Part shown: positions 1-10,542 of the stretch, piece after piece
Layout: each line of letters opens with the position of its first letter
Position numbering within the stretch: position 1 is the first letter of the stretch
DNA from: Uranotaenia lowii
Taxonomy: Eukaryota; Arthropoda; Insecta; Diptera; Culicidae
Direction: 5' to 3'
Assembly (NCBI RefSeq): GCF_029784155.1
Contig: NC_073692.1
Location: forward strand, 325,037,406 to 325,101,405
Length of the DNA: 64,000 nt
Translations under genes and position numbers: made by a program
Notes under the pieces: generated by a model
What the model was told of the DNA's origin: nothing
Database searches by the model: none
Seen by the model: the letters and a program-made list of their open reading frames with translations, nothing else

Positions 1-439
1 TATAGAACGGTTTTTTTTTCTCAACTTTTCTGTTCACGTATTACTACATAAAAACTATTATTATAAATTAAAAATTACTTTCCGATAGTTTTAAGCTATT
101 ACTTTTTTCATATTTCTGATGCCTTTAGCACTTTTTGTGTTTTGTTTTTAAATTTTGCTTTTATTGCAATTTATGCTTTTTTAGTCATTCTTGATCATTT
201 TTGAACTATTTATTGTCAGTTTCAGTCTTGGGTTTGTATTTGTTTTTCAATTTTAGGAAATTTCAATGTTTAGTAATTTTTTAGTACTTTTGAAATAAAA
301 AAACATATTAGTACGATTATAGCGAAAACTATAAGGTAATGCTGTTTCTGAAAACCGTTCGATTTTGACACATTCACCAAAATCGTATGTTGCCAAAATC
401 GGATGATGCCAAAATCAATTGGTGAAAAAATCAAATATT
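1..439. other. AT-rich DNA without recognised gene
   Basis: No coding frame of note. Positions 357-420 hold three spaced copies of a short phrase around 'aaaatcg' (accaaaatcgtatg, gccaaaatcggatg, gccaaaatcaattgg). This is probably a decayed dispersed repeat. Nothing else is recognised. Confidence 0.4.
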
Positions 440-810
440 TTTTTTATTGTGTCTGTTAAATGCGATTTTCAATCATTTACAGCATTTAAGAGTTAAGCGA
501 AAGCCGCCATCTTGGATTTCAGATGGCGTTTGGTAGGGAAATTTGACATCTAATCACCGAATATTAATATTATAAGGGTTTTATGAGAATATCAATCATT
601 TTCAATATTTTCAAGTTGAGTGGTAGCCACCAACTTTAATTCAAGATGGCGTCTGATAGAGAAATTTGGCTTCTACTTGTTTAGCTTTTTAGCCAAAAAT
701 CTATATTGTTGATGTTTTATGAGATTTTCAGTAATGTACCGATTTTAAAATAGAAGCGGAAGCCTCCATCTTGGATTAATGATGGCGTCAAAAAACACAT
801 TTTTTTTCTC
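440..810. repeat. Three-unit degenerate tandem repeat (about 125-140 bp unit)
   Basis: The phrase 'gccgccatcttggatt' followed by 'agatggcgt' starts near 502. It recurs in diverged form near 625 (gccaccaactttaattcaagatggcgt) and near 762 (gcctccatcttggattaatgatggcgt). Each is preceded by a similar AT-rich stretch ending in gagttaagcg, caagttgagtgg or atagaagcgg, so the unit is about 125-140 bp. No transposase or host gene is attached. The family is not identified. Confidence 0.55.
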
Positions 811-1286
811 ACTAGTTTGGCTCTTTTACCCATTGCTCATTTTGTAGAGATGTTCAATTCATTTGAAATTTTTTAAAAGATTTATATGTAAAATTTTAAA
901 ATTTTAATTCATAACCAACACACATAACTTATTAAAAATATGTTAAAATGAGAATTCAAGTTCAAATATGTGCAATTCAATCTGAGCGTTACCTGATATG
1001 ACATCATGATCGAGAACTGTCGATGAGTATTATGACGGTTTAATAATCAAGCACTGAGTGCTATTATAGAACATGCAAAAGAAAGCCTGGACCAAACTTC
1101 TAAATTTGTTATTTATTGCACTTTTCACACTGCATTCACTCTTCAACTCTCATTCAACTCTTTCAAAACAACTTAAACAGTATGTTAAGTACAAGCTTTA
1201 TTAGCGTTTACAAAGCTATCTCAAAACAAATGATCGAAACAAGAATATAAGCATTTTTCATGACTATAATAAAACCGTCATAAAAT

Positions 1287-1505
1287 GAGCTGCATAAAAA
1301 TAATGGCCTGGAAGCTGCCATCTTCACGTACGTTTCGTCATCCATGAGGATGCATCCGTCGTACTTCAATAGACCTTGCTGTATAACTGTATAACTTGAG
1401 GGCTCCTTTGGTTACTACATTCTGCTTCAATGTCCGTTTTGGTTGCTTACTGGCCCGATAAGGTCGTATTCCTTTGCACAATCGAATCTTTCTGACGCAC
1501 AGTTG
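1287..1505 (-). pseudogene. DD37E Tc1/mariner transposase fragment, catalytic start
   Basis: Read on the minus strand, this stretch encodes VRKIRLCKGIRPYRASKQP, then KRTLKQNVV, then after a frameshift KYDGCILMDDETYVK, then after another shift QLPGHYFYAA. The order and wording match the intact transposase at 38851-39861 (RASKQPNRTLKQN, KFDGCILMDDETYVK, QIPGQKFYLA). It therefore covers the linker between the HTH and the catalytic core, plus the first catalytic Asp. At least two frameshifts and loss of the rest of the core show it is dead. It may belong to the same insertion as the HTH piece at 2353-2590, separated from it by about 850 bp. Confidence 0.75.
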
Positions 1506-2352
1506 TTCAAATTCCTAAAAAGCCGGAAAAAAGTCCATTTTTCAAGTCAGCGACAACCAAATTTTTATGTTGGAATCGAATCTTCAATATTTTTGGAACG
1601 TTATGATGTATTAAGATATTTTCTTGGACCTTTTATACACCGTCTATGAAACAAACATTAACGACAAGTTTAACACAAGAATTAAAAATAGGATTTTTTA
1701 ATCTCAACCCAAAACAACTTAATAAAGCATAGAAATCTTTAAAAAATTATAAATGTTTATACCGAAGTGATGTATTTTAATCTAATTAACAGTTTGAAGA
1801 TGAAAAACGTCCTCAATATCATGAACTAATAACGCTTCCCTTGACTGAAAGCCCAAAAACAGATGAGAATTTTTTTTCGATTTACTGTATTTATTTTTCG
1901 GAAGCAAAAATAAAGCTTGCGCTGCCGATCGCCGTGGTAAATTATACACCATTGGATAGGTGAAAGCCTCAGCAAAAACATATCTTAAAATCAGCTGCTA
2001 GTTTTTGCTATATTTTGAATTCGATGTCTTTGAGTGGAACGCTGTTTGGTTTAAAAATGCAAATTTTAAAGTATTTATACAGAGTAAACCAAGCATTGTT
2101 AGCTTCGGTATATATGCAAATTCACCATAAAACATCAGTTCCAATATGAATCCAACTTACCTACAGGAATATAGGAACCTATACTTAATTTTAACAAAAA
2201 TATTCTTAATTAATTAAAAAATATTCAATTTTTCAGCATAAAGCTCAAACCCCGTTTTAGTAATTTTTGAAAAAATAGCAAACTTTAAAAAAACTCTTAT
2301 TTATTATTTTTTCCAACTTTCCGCCTATAATCTTTAACAAAATAGCTTTTTA
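1506..2352. other. AT-rich DNA between two transposase fragments
   Basis: No recognisable coding sequence. If the two flanking DD37E fragments are one insertion, this is a later insertion into it. No clear terminal repeats were seen to define such an insert. Confidence 0.35.
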
Positions 2353-2590
2353 TTAATTTTTTTCCCACTTTTTTGGATTTTGAACCACAGTGTGACGGTC
2401 GGCATTGAATTTATTGGCGATGTTATAGTACGACTGCTCTGGGTTTGCCTTGATCGTTCTCAACACCTTCAAATGGAGTTTCCTATCCTTAGTTTCATAA
2501 TGACGCTTGGTATGAACCTGCCGATCGATAGTATGCATCTTACGGAATCGTTTGAGAATGTTATTATTAGGATCAACATGTGATCCGTTG
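2353..2590 (-). pseudogene. DD37E Tc1/mariner transposase fragment, DNA-binding HTH
   Basis: The minus strand encodes NILKRFRKMHTIDRQ, then KRHYETKDRKLHLKVLRTI, then NPEQSYYNIANKFNADRHTV before running into stop-rich sequence. This aligns with the second helix-turn-helix of the intact copy at 38851 (DRKLRGKVIKAV, NPNLSDRDLANKFQAAHSTV). The lower-coordinate end breaks off at the expected TVRR position. It is a DNA-binding-domain remnant without catalytic residues and is closer in wording to the diverged 55-kb lineage than to the intact one. Confidence 0.65.
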
Positions 2591-3966
2591 ATGTTTTACA
2601 CAAATAAACAAATAAACAAATACTGCACACGGTCGAATAGACCATTTTCAGCAATTTTACGATTTTTACGAACCTGACCCCGTTGTGTTTTTGATGTGGG
2701 TGTCGAAAATTAATTTTCGTTTCACAGCTTTCATCACGTGTAACTATTTTTAAACAAAACGATTGGGTATGAAATGTTTAGCACTGATAGAAGAAACATT
2801 CCAAAACAAAGTACTGTCAAAACATTCTTGATCCGACCACTAGAAGCGATGTGGTAGAATATTCAGTGCGTCCATATTTAAGATGAACTATGCTTTATAA
2901 CAAAATGGCAAATCGGAAATCTGAACACAGGTGATAATCCAATCCGTTTCAAGCTCCATATTAGTATTTTTTCGTAGGTATCGTAAACTGAGGGTTTGTG
3001 GTAAACTGAGTCGTCAAACTCTATGAGAAGGATACGATTTTATGCGTGCCATTTTATTTCTCATTCGATTTCAACATCTAAAGGAATAGGATAAGAAGGG
3101 GTTCAGTAATCAGGTGTCCAAAGATGTACGGATGTGTGGTAGGCGTAGGATTGAGTAATAACTTTAAGTAATGCAAGAGCTGTTTTCGTTTTTTTTTCTT
3201 CCCCTCCTTTCCTAGCTTCTGCCGAACGTGCCGAATGAGTTGATGAAATTGGGAATTTTATGAAACGGTCGTAAGACGGATTAGAATTGCGTGTAGTGGC
3301 AAATCGTAAAGCTGGATAACGCGTTTACCGAGATCCATCTCGGGCTATAAAATTAAGCAATCTATGTGATTGACATGATTTAAGGGGGTCGAACCGATGG
3401 ACTAGATGCGTCCGTCGTTTGAGAAATCTATGGATTTCTATTGGATGATTTGAAAACCAAAAATAAATTACTTATTTTCCTACTAGTCGTTCTCGTCGGG
3501 AATAAAGGATGGAATTTAAACGAAACCCCTGAAAAAGGGAATCTTCCTTAATGCCCATCAGCATACATGTGACATTTCGACTTTTTTTGAATCGTGTTCA
3601 ACGGTTGTTGTTTTTCTGGGGATGAAAGTGATGGCATACATATACCATAACCAATTTTTCCAACCTGGCCCACCGTCTATTTTCTTCTTTCTGAAGCTTC
3701 CGTAGACGCACTCTGCGGTGTGCTGGCTCTATGTTGTGTATGAATATTTTAATAAAGTTTTATCAATTCCCAGCACGCATCGGCTAAACGTCAGTATTTA
3801 AGATGGTTATTTTCTGTAGCCATTTCCTTTTCTGCCAACTGGATCTCACCGTTGACAGGTTTGTACAGGGTGTTTAGAGTAAGCATAACGATGTTGAATA
3901 GTTTATTTTTCAGATGGATGTTGAACATAAGAAGAAAAAAAATGCATACAAATTGTTGATACTTAC
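2591..3966. other. Non-repetitive-looking DNA, no gene recognised
   Basis: This stretch has a more balanced base composition than its neighbours and no terminal or tandem repeats that I can see. It could be intron or intergenic sequence. No frame with recognisable domains was found on either strand. Confidence 0.35.
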
Positions 3967-4100
3967 GATTTCGTTGGAGCACATTGCTGCCGATTGCAGC
4001 AGAACCAAAACATTGTTTGTTTTGGTTCCTCTTGCTGTTTCCAATTCGCAATCGAGAACAATAGATCGATGATTGCTGATGACAGGTGATGATGGTAAAC
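3961..4100 (-). CDS. Candidate first coding exon with splice donor, product unknown
   Basis: On the minus strand an ATG at 4013-4011, preceded by the favourable context 'aaaacaaaca', opens a frame reading MFWFCCNRQQCAPTK. After 47 nt it meets a strong donor, aaatc|gtaagtatc (intron begins at 3966). Upstream sequence to about 4100 looks like 5' UTR. A short N-terminus with adjacent cysteines could be a lipid-modified membrane anchor, but that is speculation. No acceptor or later exon could be tied to it. It could equally be a chance donor after a short frame. Confidence 0.3.
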
Positions 4101-5879
4101 ACGGTACAAATGTTTACATCATCACACGGTTAGGCGAGAATACTCAAATTGGGTTTGTGGTAACACAACAGTGTTGCCAGATATTCTGGGTAAGAATATC
4201 AAAGTACTCATTGAGAAATGATTACTTTCCCGGTTAGGGAATATAAGAAGTGGAAAGTGACAATTAGCTATCGCTAATTAATATAGTTGTATTCTACTGA
4301 CCTCACAGACGAAACATGAATAAAGATAACTCTATTCGACCACTGAAACCTGCGTTTTTCAACACAAATTTTTACAGAAAATTGATGCAAAATCGTAAAC
4401 AAGACTATTAAATATTAAATTCTATTAAAATATCAAATCATATATAACATACCAACGAAGAATTGATCAACTTTTATCCTATTTAAGTGAACAGTCTTGA
4501 TTATACACAACAATGATTTTTTTTAATATCTCAGTTTTGGGAAAAAAATCAATACAGTATTTAATAAGGGTTCATAAAACGGATTTCTATCTGAAATTCA
4601 AAGCGTATTTGTAGAATCTTGTAGTAACAAAATTGCTGCTTTAGTAAGAATTAAGCTTTGTTTTTTTTTCAAACAGTATTTATCATTCTCTCGTAAACAT
4701 TTCTACAATTCTAATATCAATCATCACAGCATGACAAATCCACTATCAATTCGAATCGTCGATTACTTTATTAACTTTCTATTTCTAATAGAAGAATATC
4801 TATCTTCAGAAGACACTGTCACCCCGGTTTTAGCAAGATTTTCCACCACAATTCTAATGTGCCATCGTTTCTCGGCGATGTCAGTTTTCTGGCCCGCGAT
4901 GTCAGGAAAAAGGGCCAAAACAACACGTCTTCGTTTACCGGTGCTTTTCTCCGAAAGATGAAAGAATTTTTGCAGCATACAGTAATATTAGTGGGTTAGG
5001 GAGGAATAGAAAAAACACAAAACTTCCCCATTCGAAGTCGATGTGGAATGGCGTCGTCGTCGTCGTCTTCGTCAGATGTTGGCGAACTTACCTATATTTA
5101 TATTCCTTCATAGCGTTAGCGATTATTATGATAGACACACGGTAGCGGGAAGCCACAATATCATCTTACGTTCCGAGACAGGAAAGATGGCATGCCAAAT
5201 TCGTGACGAATACCAAGTAAAATGACCTGCCAAGTTCGGTAAAGGTTTATGATGTCTATTTTTTGTTTCTTTTCAAAGGTGACGTCTTCATAAAAGAAGG
5301 AGTGGGAAAATAATTCAAATTAGGCTTTTTGACTCGATCCCTATCAAATCATTCCTGCAGTGAAATATGACGATATTTGTTTCATCAAATCAACAAATGC
5401 TTTCACCAAATTTGTTCATTCGAATTTGAACGAGAACAACTTTTAGAAGATAACAAATTTTTAACTCTTAAGGACTCAATATATGCTCACTGCTGATCCG
5501 TTTGTTTTGTTATCTGAGCAAATTTGGTGATATTCTACCATAAACCTAGGCATCGGAAAGACACATTTCACTTTGTCAGCTGGTAGCCATAAAAGGAACA
5601 AATTTATTATTTGGGGTTTGTAGAATTCCTTTTCGAATCACCCTCTCGTCGATTTCGGCAACGGAAAACACCCTTGCATGGCTATACATGTAATACGAAC
5701 TTTTCCGGTTTCATCAAATGCGATTTCTTGCCTTCATACGGCACGGAAAGTTTCGTTAACCTTTAAAAAACATGTGGGAATGTTCTGTGTTGTTGAAAAT
5801 AGAAAGATTTCCAACTTCACTTTTCATACTTTGATTGTCAGCGATTCAAACTCAAAGTTAATGTTTTTTTTATGTTTTG
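4101..5879. other. Unannotated DNA, no convincing gene
   Basis: Mostly unique-looking sequence with short frames on both strands and no domain I recognise. A (cgt)n-like run lies at 5052-5074. The frames at 4731-4978 and 5678-5887 lack typical codon pattern or known motifs and were not accepted. Confidence 0.35.
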
Positions 5880-7170
5880 AAATGTAATGTAATGTTATGT
5901 AATGTAATGTAAAAGGGGGAAGTTGTCTTCTACCGGACACTAAAGGTGACTGAAATCACTTGCACAGGTCATGAGAGTACGTGTTTTCCAATACTAAAAT
6001 TTCTATGACACCAGTCATAAAAGTTTTTTGACAAACCAGAATGAAACATTTGTTCCAAAAAGACTACAGTAAAATTGTCTATGACCAGACAGCAAAATTT
6101 TAAATTTCTCAGAGGACCAAAATAGTTTCGTTATTGAATCTTATCTTCTGCTAACCATTTGAGGGTGCTATAGAGATGAAAAAATGAAAGTTTCAAGTTG
6201 AGGTCATATAAAATTTTGAATATTTTTTTTGTCCTGTCATAGACAACAATTTGGTGTCCGGTCATAGTCAAATGGCATTTTTTAAAATTTTCCTTATATT
6301 TCGTTTGAACTTCCGTTTTTTTTATCTTATATCTACTGTAGAAGAAAGATAATTAATCAACGATGTCGTTCATGTGCAGTTTAAATTTTATAAGCAAAAA
6401 AAAACTGACCACAATACCAATGCAAAGTTTAAGCGATTCTCTCCGTACTACTAGGCAAAAGCTTCAGATGCCTATCATTGGTTTACATTTCAGATTGGAT
6501 TACTATATTCCCAACACCATATCAGACTACTATTTACTTTATTTTCATGGTGTTAAAACATGATTAGGATATTGTGTGTTCGAAAAATCTATATTGTCCG
6601 GCCATAGGAGGTGTCCGGTCATAGACGAATTCCCCCTATAATGAAATGTAATGAAACGAAATGTAATTAAATGTAATGTATTGTAATGTATCGTAACATG
6701 ATGTAATATAATGTAATGTAATGTTATGTAATGTAATGTAATGTAATGTAATGTTATGTTATGTAATGTAATGTTATGTAATATTATGTAAGGTAATAGA
6801 ATATAATGTAATGTAATGTAATGTAATGTAATGTAATGTAATGTAATGTAATGTAATGTAATGTAATGTAATGTAATGTAATGTAATGTAATGTAATGTA
6901 ATGTAATGTAATGTAATGTAATGTAATGTAATGTAATGTTATGTTATGTTATGTTATGTAATGTAATATTATGTAATGTTATGTACTGTAATGGAATATA
7001 ATGTAATGTAATGTTATGTAATGTTATGTAATGTTATGTAATGTTATGTAATGTTATGTAATGTAATGTAATGTATTGGAATGTAATGTAATGTAATGTA
7101 ATGTAATGTTATATAATAGAATGTATTGAAATGTAATGAAAGGTTATGAAATATAATGTATAATAATGAA
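5880..7170. repeat. TAATG pentanucleotide microsatellite, interrupted
   Basis: The repeat unit TAATG starts at about 5881-5911 and resumes at 6639. It runs with point variants (gttatg, gaaatg) to about 7170, with an uninterrupted perfect core around 6800-6930. The gap between the two parts is exactly filled by the MITE at 5912-6638. The array therefore predates that insertion. Confidence 0.95.
5912..6638. mobile_element. TA-flanked MITE inserted in the TAATG microsatellite
   Basis: The left end reads AAAGGGGGAAGTTGTC...ACCGGACAC. The right end, reverse-complemented, reads TAGGGGGAATTCGTC...ACCGGACAC, giving imperfect terminal inverted repeats of about 30 bp. TA dinucleotides flank both sides (5910-5911 and 6639-6640), as expected for a Tc1/mariner-type target duplication. 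Subterminal 'gtccggtcatag' phrases repeat inside (for example 6253-6270 and 6612-6626). There is no transposase, so it is non-autonomous at about 727 bp. The superfamily is inferred from the TA duplication only. Confidence 0.75.
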
Positions 7171-8420
7171 ATATAATGGAATACACTTTTTGTTGCCATA
7201 ATCGAACCATGCAAAGACCAAATGGGTTTTTCATCAAATGGTATTTTTACTTGTTACTAAGAATAATCATTTTGTTGTTAAAATCTATTTCACATAATAA
7301 TATTTATTGTTTTATCGGGAAAAGCACATTTTTTCACATTTTGGAGATGCCTTTCTGTATTGCAAATCTTATTTATTATTAAAAATAACTTGTTTAAAAT
7401 CAAAGCCATCGAAATGATTCGATGAACAGTATGTTCAAAAAGATGGAATGCACTTTTTGACTAGTTGCTGTGTACGACTGCACATGCAAATATAAAATAT
7501 TTAAAAATTTAATTTTTAACTATCACTGCACAAATCATTCGAGGTGTTGAAATCAGTGGTCGGGAAATCGCTCAAGAAAAGCAATCAGGAATGGTTTCTA
7601 GCTAGAATGATGCTTCCTCCGAGTGCTGTGATACGCACGTGGTAAAAGTACCCATTGAATATATGTCGAAAATCAACACTAACTTGATACAAGAAGATAT
7701 ACCATGCCCCACCGGAGGCTACCGTTGCTATTCGTCACGTGGCTAATCGACGGTGATCGACATACTTGGTGATACATTTTGAACGTCGCTCCCTCAATCA
7801 TTCCCGAACGTATATCCTCGCATCATTGTTGATAATGCTCGTTATTGATAGACGATCATTAATGTTTCAAAAGGAACAATCTGAATAAATACCAGGACCA
7901 CATGTTCAAAAAAGCTGTAGCACATACTGGACAGTTCATTGCGGTTACCTAGTCATGATTTTGTCCTTCTAGGCAAAACGAAAAATAAAAAATCATCTGG
8001 TAGCCTACATAGATCGCTCAGAACTGATACATATCAGTTATGATCCTAAAGGTTGAAAGTCGTTAGGGGAAGGAAATCAGCATCGAGTCGTTCGTTGCTG
8101 ATAGTCTGCGTCCTTTTTTACCTCATCATGTATCGCAAAAGTGTTTCAAATACAGAAGCGTCGTTGTCATGCATGATTGTTTGTATGATTTGGTTGAAGA
8201 AGGAAAATTTGACTGCTTTGATTTTTTGGCTCTGAATGTAGTCAAGCATGGCTCAGTGAAAATGATTGATTTTCGGAAGCATGGTTGAAATTGAGCCTAA
8301 CCCTTTGCATGAATCAAGCCAAATCTAAAGATAAAGTATCCGTTGATAGGAATAATTATTTTGATTATAGTTTTTTCATGTGGGAAACATTTTTAAGTGA
8401 TGAAAAAGAGTAGTAAAATA
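7171..8420. other. Decayed DNA, possible remnants of coding sequence
   Basis: Positions 7580-7750 and 8120-8285 have protein-like stretches in broken frames on the plus strand (for example MHDCLYDLVEEGKFDCFDF near 8170). No start, splice sites or known family were recognised. A decayed retroelement is the likeliest explanation. Confidence in any coding role is low. Confidence 0.25.
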
Positions 8421-8424
8421 AAAT

Positions 8425-8768
8425 TTGGCTACATTAGTTAAACAAAGTTAAACACGGGATGAAAATAATCAGGATTTTTCAAGACACCACTAAATTGATG
8501 CAAATAACGTGCAGCTCTGCTCATATTGCATAACTAAATGCGAAATTATGCAACTGATGCGAGAAGAACCTTGGCTGGCCTGAAGTTAAAATCGAAAAAC
8601 ACTATTTAGATATCATTAGAACCATAGATTATCACCTGTTAAACAAGTTCAACTATTCTATTAAAGGCCATTTATCAAAAATCGGTATAATTCAAGCGTT
8701 TTGAAAAATCAGGACGGCTTCTCGAAAATCAGGACAAATCCTGGAAATTCGGAACATCTAACACCTCT
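8425..8768 (+). repeat. Diverged fragment related to the hAT-like element at 9.2-10.5 kb
   Basis: It shares phrases with 9238-10542: 'aatcaggatttttcaagacaccact' versus 'ccagatttttcaggacaccact', and 'aaaatcaggac' followed by 'gacaaatcctg' near 8700-8740, matching 10100-10141. It ends with 'aacacctctgg', resembling the right end (aacacctggcacctctg) of the longer copy. It is probably an older truncated relative cut off by the palindrome at 8782. Confidence 0.4.
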
Positions 8769-8781
8769 GGTCTATCTCTAG

Positions 8782-9185
8782 GGCGAGTACAGCTACGGGT
8801 GTGTTAATATACCAAAACACGGAATCGATTATCTTGTGACAGGCAATCGTAATCGTAGGCATGGTAGGCGAACAACTGGCTGTCAAAAAGCGCTCCGTCT
8901 CCACCCTTCACTACTGAGAAACTTTTGGTACCCCTTGCCTACTTTTCCTTAAAATACTTTCACCCTAGCTGTAAGCACTCTGCACCAGAGTGCCTCCAGT
9001 AGGGTGGGTGCATACTGAGGAAAAGTAGGCAAGGGGTACCAAAAGTTTCTCATTGGTGGGGGTGGAGACGGTGCGCTTTTTGACAGCGAATTGTTCGCCT
9101 ACCATGCCTACGATTACGATTGCCTGTCACAAGATGGACGATTCCGTGCATTGGTATAAGAACACACCTAGCTTTACCCGCCTTG
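8782..9185. mobile_element. 400-bp near-perfect palindrome (foldback MITE)
   Basis: The left arm 8782-8982 and right arm 8986-9185 are inverted copies that pair almost throughout. Landmarks are 'ttgtgacaggcaatcgtaat' with its partner near 9115-9134, 'aggcatggtaggcgaacaa', 'gagaaacttttggtacccct' and the central GCACTCTG / CAGAGTGC around the 3-nt loop at 8983-8985. Only scattered mismatches and small gaps are seen. There is no coding potential. If transcribed on either strand it would form a hairpin of about 200 bp. The flanking target duplication is unclear, so the superfamily is left open. Confidence 0.85.
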
Positions 9186-9237
9186 CTCTGCACATCTCTA
9201 CAACTTGACAAGTTTTGACAGTTAAGCTGTTTTAGAT

Positions 9238-10542
9238 CAGGGATGCCAGGTGGTTAAGTCAAAAATCAGGACACCATAATGAAACAATCCAGATTTTTCA
9301 GGACACCACTTATTTTGCTTAAATTCCATAAATGAAGGCGACATAAAGGTACTATTGACCTGGGGGAGGAAGACTGAAATTTGCTGTATCGTTTTCTGTA
9401 TCATTTTTCTACTGTTCGGCAAAAAGCCAGCAATTGTGGAAAAGATTTGTAATCGTTCAAATTTTAACTTAAGATGATCAGTATCGTGTAGCGAGTCATG
9501 TAACTCAGTTATTAAGGTGCTAAATTTAGGTTTAGCTATATTTTTAAACAACCATTAATCAAACCATTTTTTATTTATCAGCTTCATAACTTTGACGAAA
9601 TTTGAGCGACTCAATACGCCTGATCATGCAAGAATTTGCCAGAGCAAAATAAAACCTAATTAAATCATTGTTTTATGCAAAACAAGTGCTTTTCAGCATC
9701 AAACAAGTTTTATTAAAAATCACTAAATAAGAAAGTAAAATTTTGAACCTTCGCACTGGTCGGTAGATTGATGAGAGAAATTTGACGTTTTAAAGATTTT
9801 TTTTCTTTTTTTTATTCAGTCTTCCTACCCCAGCTATTGCCACCTTAATTTAAATATGCAGAAAAGGAAAAAAGTAAAATACGTGTAATGCAGTTTTTAT
9901 GAAAAAAAAAAGACAACAACATTAAAATATCATCTAAACCGAAGATTATTATCGGTTTAACTCTTTTAAAAACAGATTTGATCGATATCCTGATAATTTT
10001 ACCAAAATTATTTTCAAATCTAGATGCTCTTTGAAAATCAGGACAGTTCAATAAAATTTTAGTTCATTTTTCAAAAATCAGAACACTTAAAAAAATTTAA
10101 AAAAATCAATACGGTCTTTCGAAAATCGGGACAAATCCTGATCTATTAGATCATCTGCAAGGTTGCCGAAAAAATTATGTGTTTTTGACCAAAAAAAACT
10201 CTTATTCTGTTATTTGAACCTGAAATTCTGTGACGGCTTCTGTGGCGCTATTTCTACGAATTTCATTTGGAATTATGTGAAACATCAACAAATTGGGAAA
10301 CTACTTACGGTTTATACGGTTCATTATTTAGTTTTCGTATTTTCATTAATTAAAATAAGGAAAAAAAAGTCGAAAGTGACATAAGGATATATAATTTAGC
10401 AAATTTCTATCAAATTTAGAAAATCTGTGAGTTCTATGAAAATTTTAAAAATTCTGTGATCCGTGACGAAGTTTTACTCAAAATTCTGTGATAATACAGC
10501 TTTTTCTGTGCTTTCGGCAACTTTGAACACCTGGCACCTCTG
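9238..10542. mobile_element. hAT-like non-autonomous element (about 1.3 kb)
   Basis: The termini are CAGGGATGCCAGGTGGTT (left) and, reverse-complemented, CAGAGGTGCCAGGTGTTC (right). The 8-bp flanks ttttagat (9230-9237) and ttttatgt (10543-10550) agree at 6 of 8 positions, consistent with an old hAT target duplication. Interior subterminal repeats of 'aaaatcaggac' occur near both ends (9265-9300, 10030-10140). No transposase frame survives. Another short TIR element (10157-10525) is nested near its right end. hAT assignment rests on TIR style and TSD length. Confidence 0.6.
10157..10525. mobile_element. Small TIR element nested in the hAT-like element
   Basis: It begins GGTTGCCGAAAAAATTATGTG and ends, reverse-complemented, AAGTTGCCGAAAGCACAG, a TIR of about 10 bp. 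Internal 'aaattctgtga' phrases recur at 10224, 10450 and 10481. No coding region. It lies just inside the right end of the element at 9238-10542 and so inserted later, or shares that end. The exact boundary is uncertain. Confidence 0.4.

Noticed and set aside
5678..5887. 69-codon ORF ending at the microsatellite
   Set aside because: Runs into the TAATG array and has no domain or splice context.
6641..7170. Possible CRISPR-like or regulatory array
   Set aside because: Units are 5 bp and contiguous with no spacers. It is a microsatellite in eukaryotic DNA.
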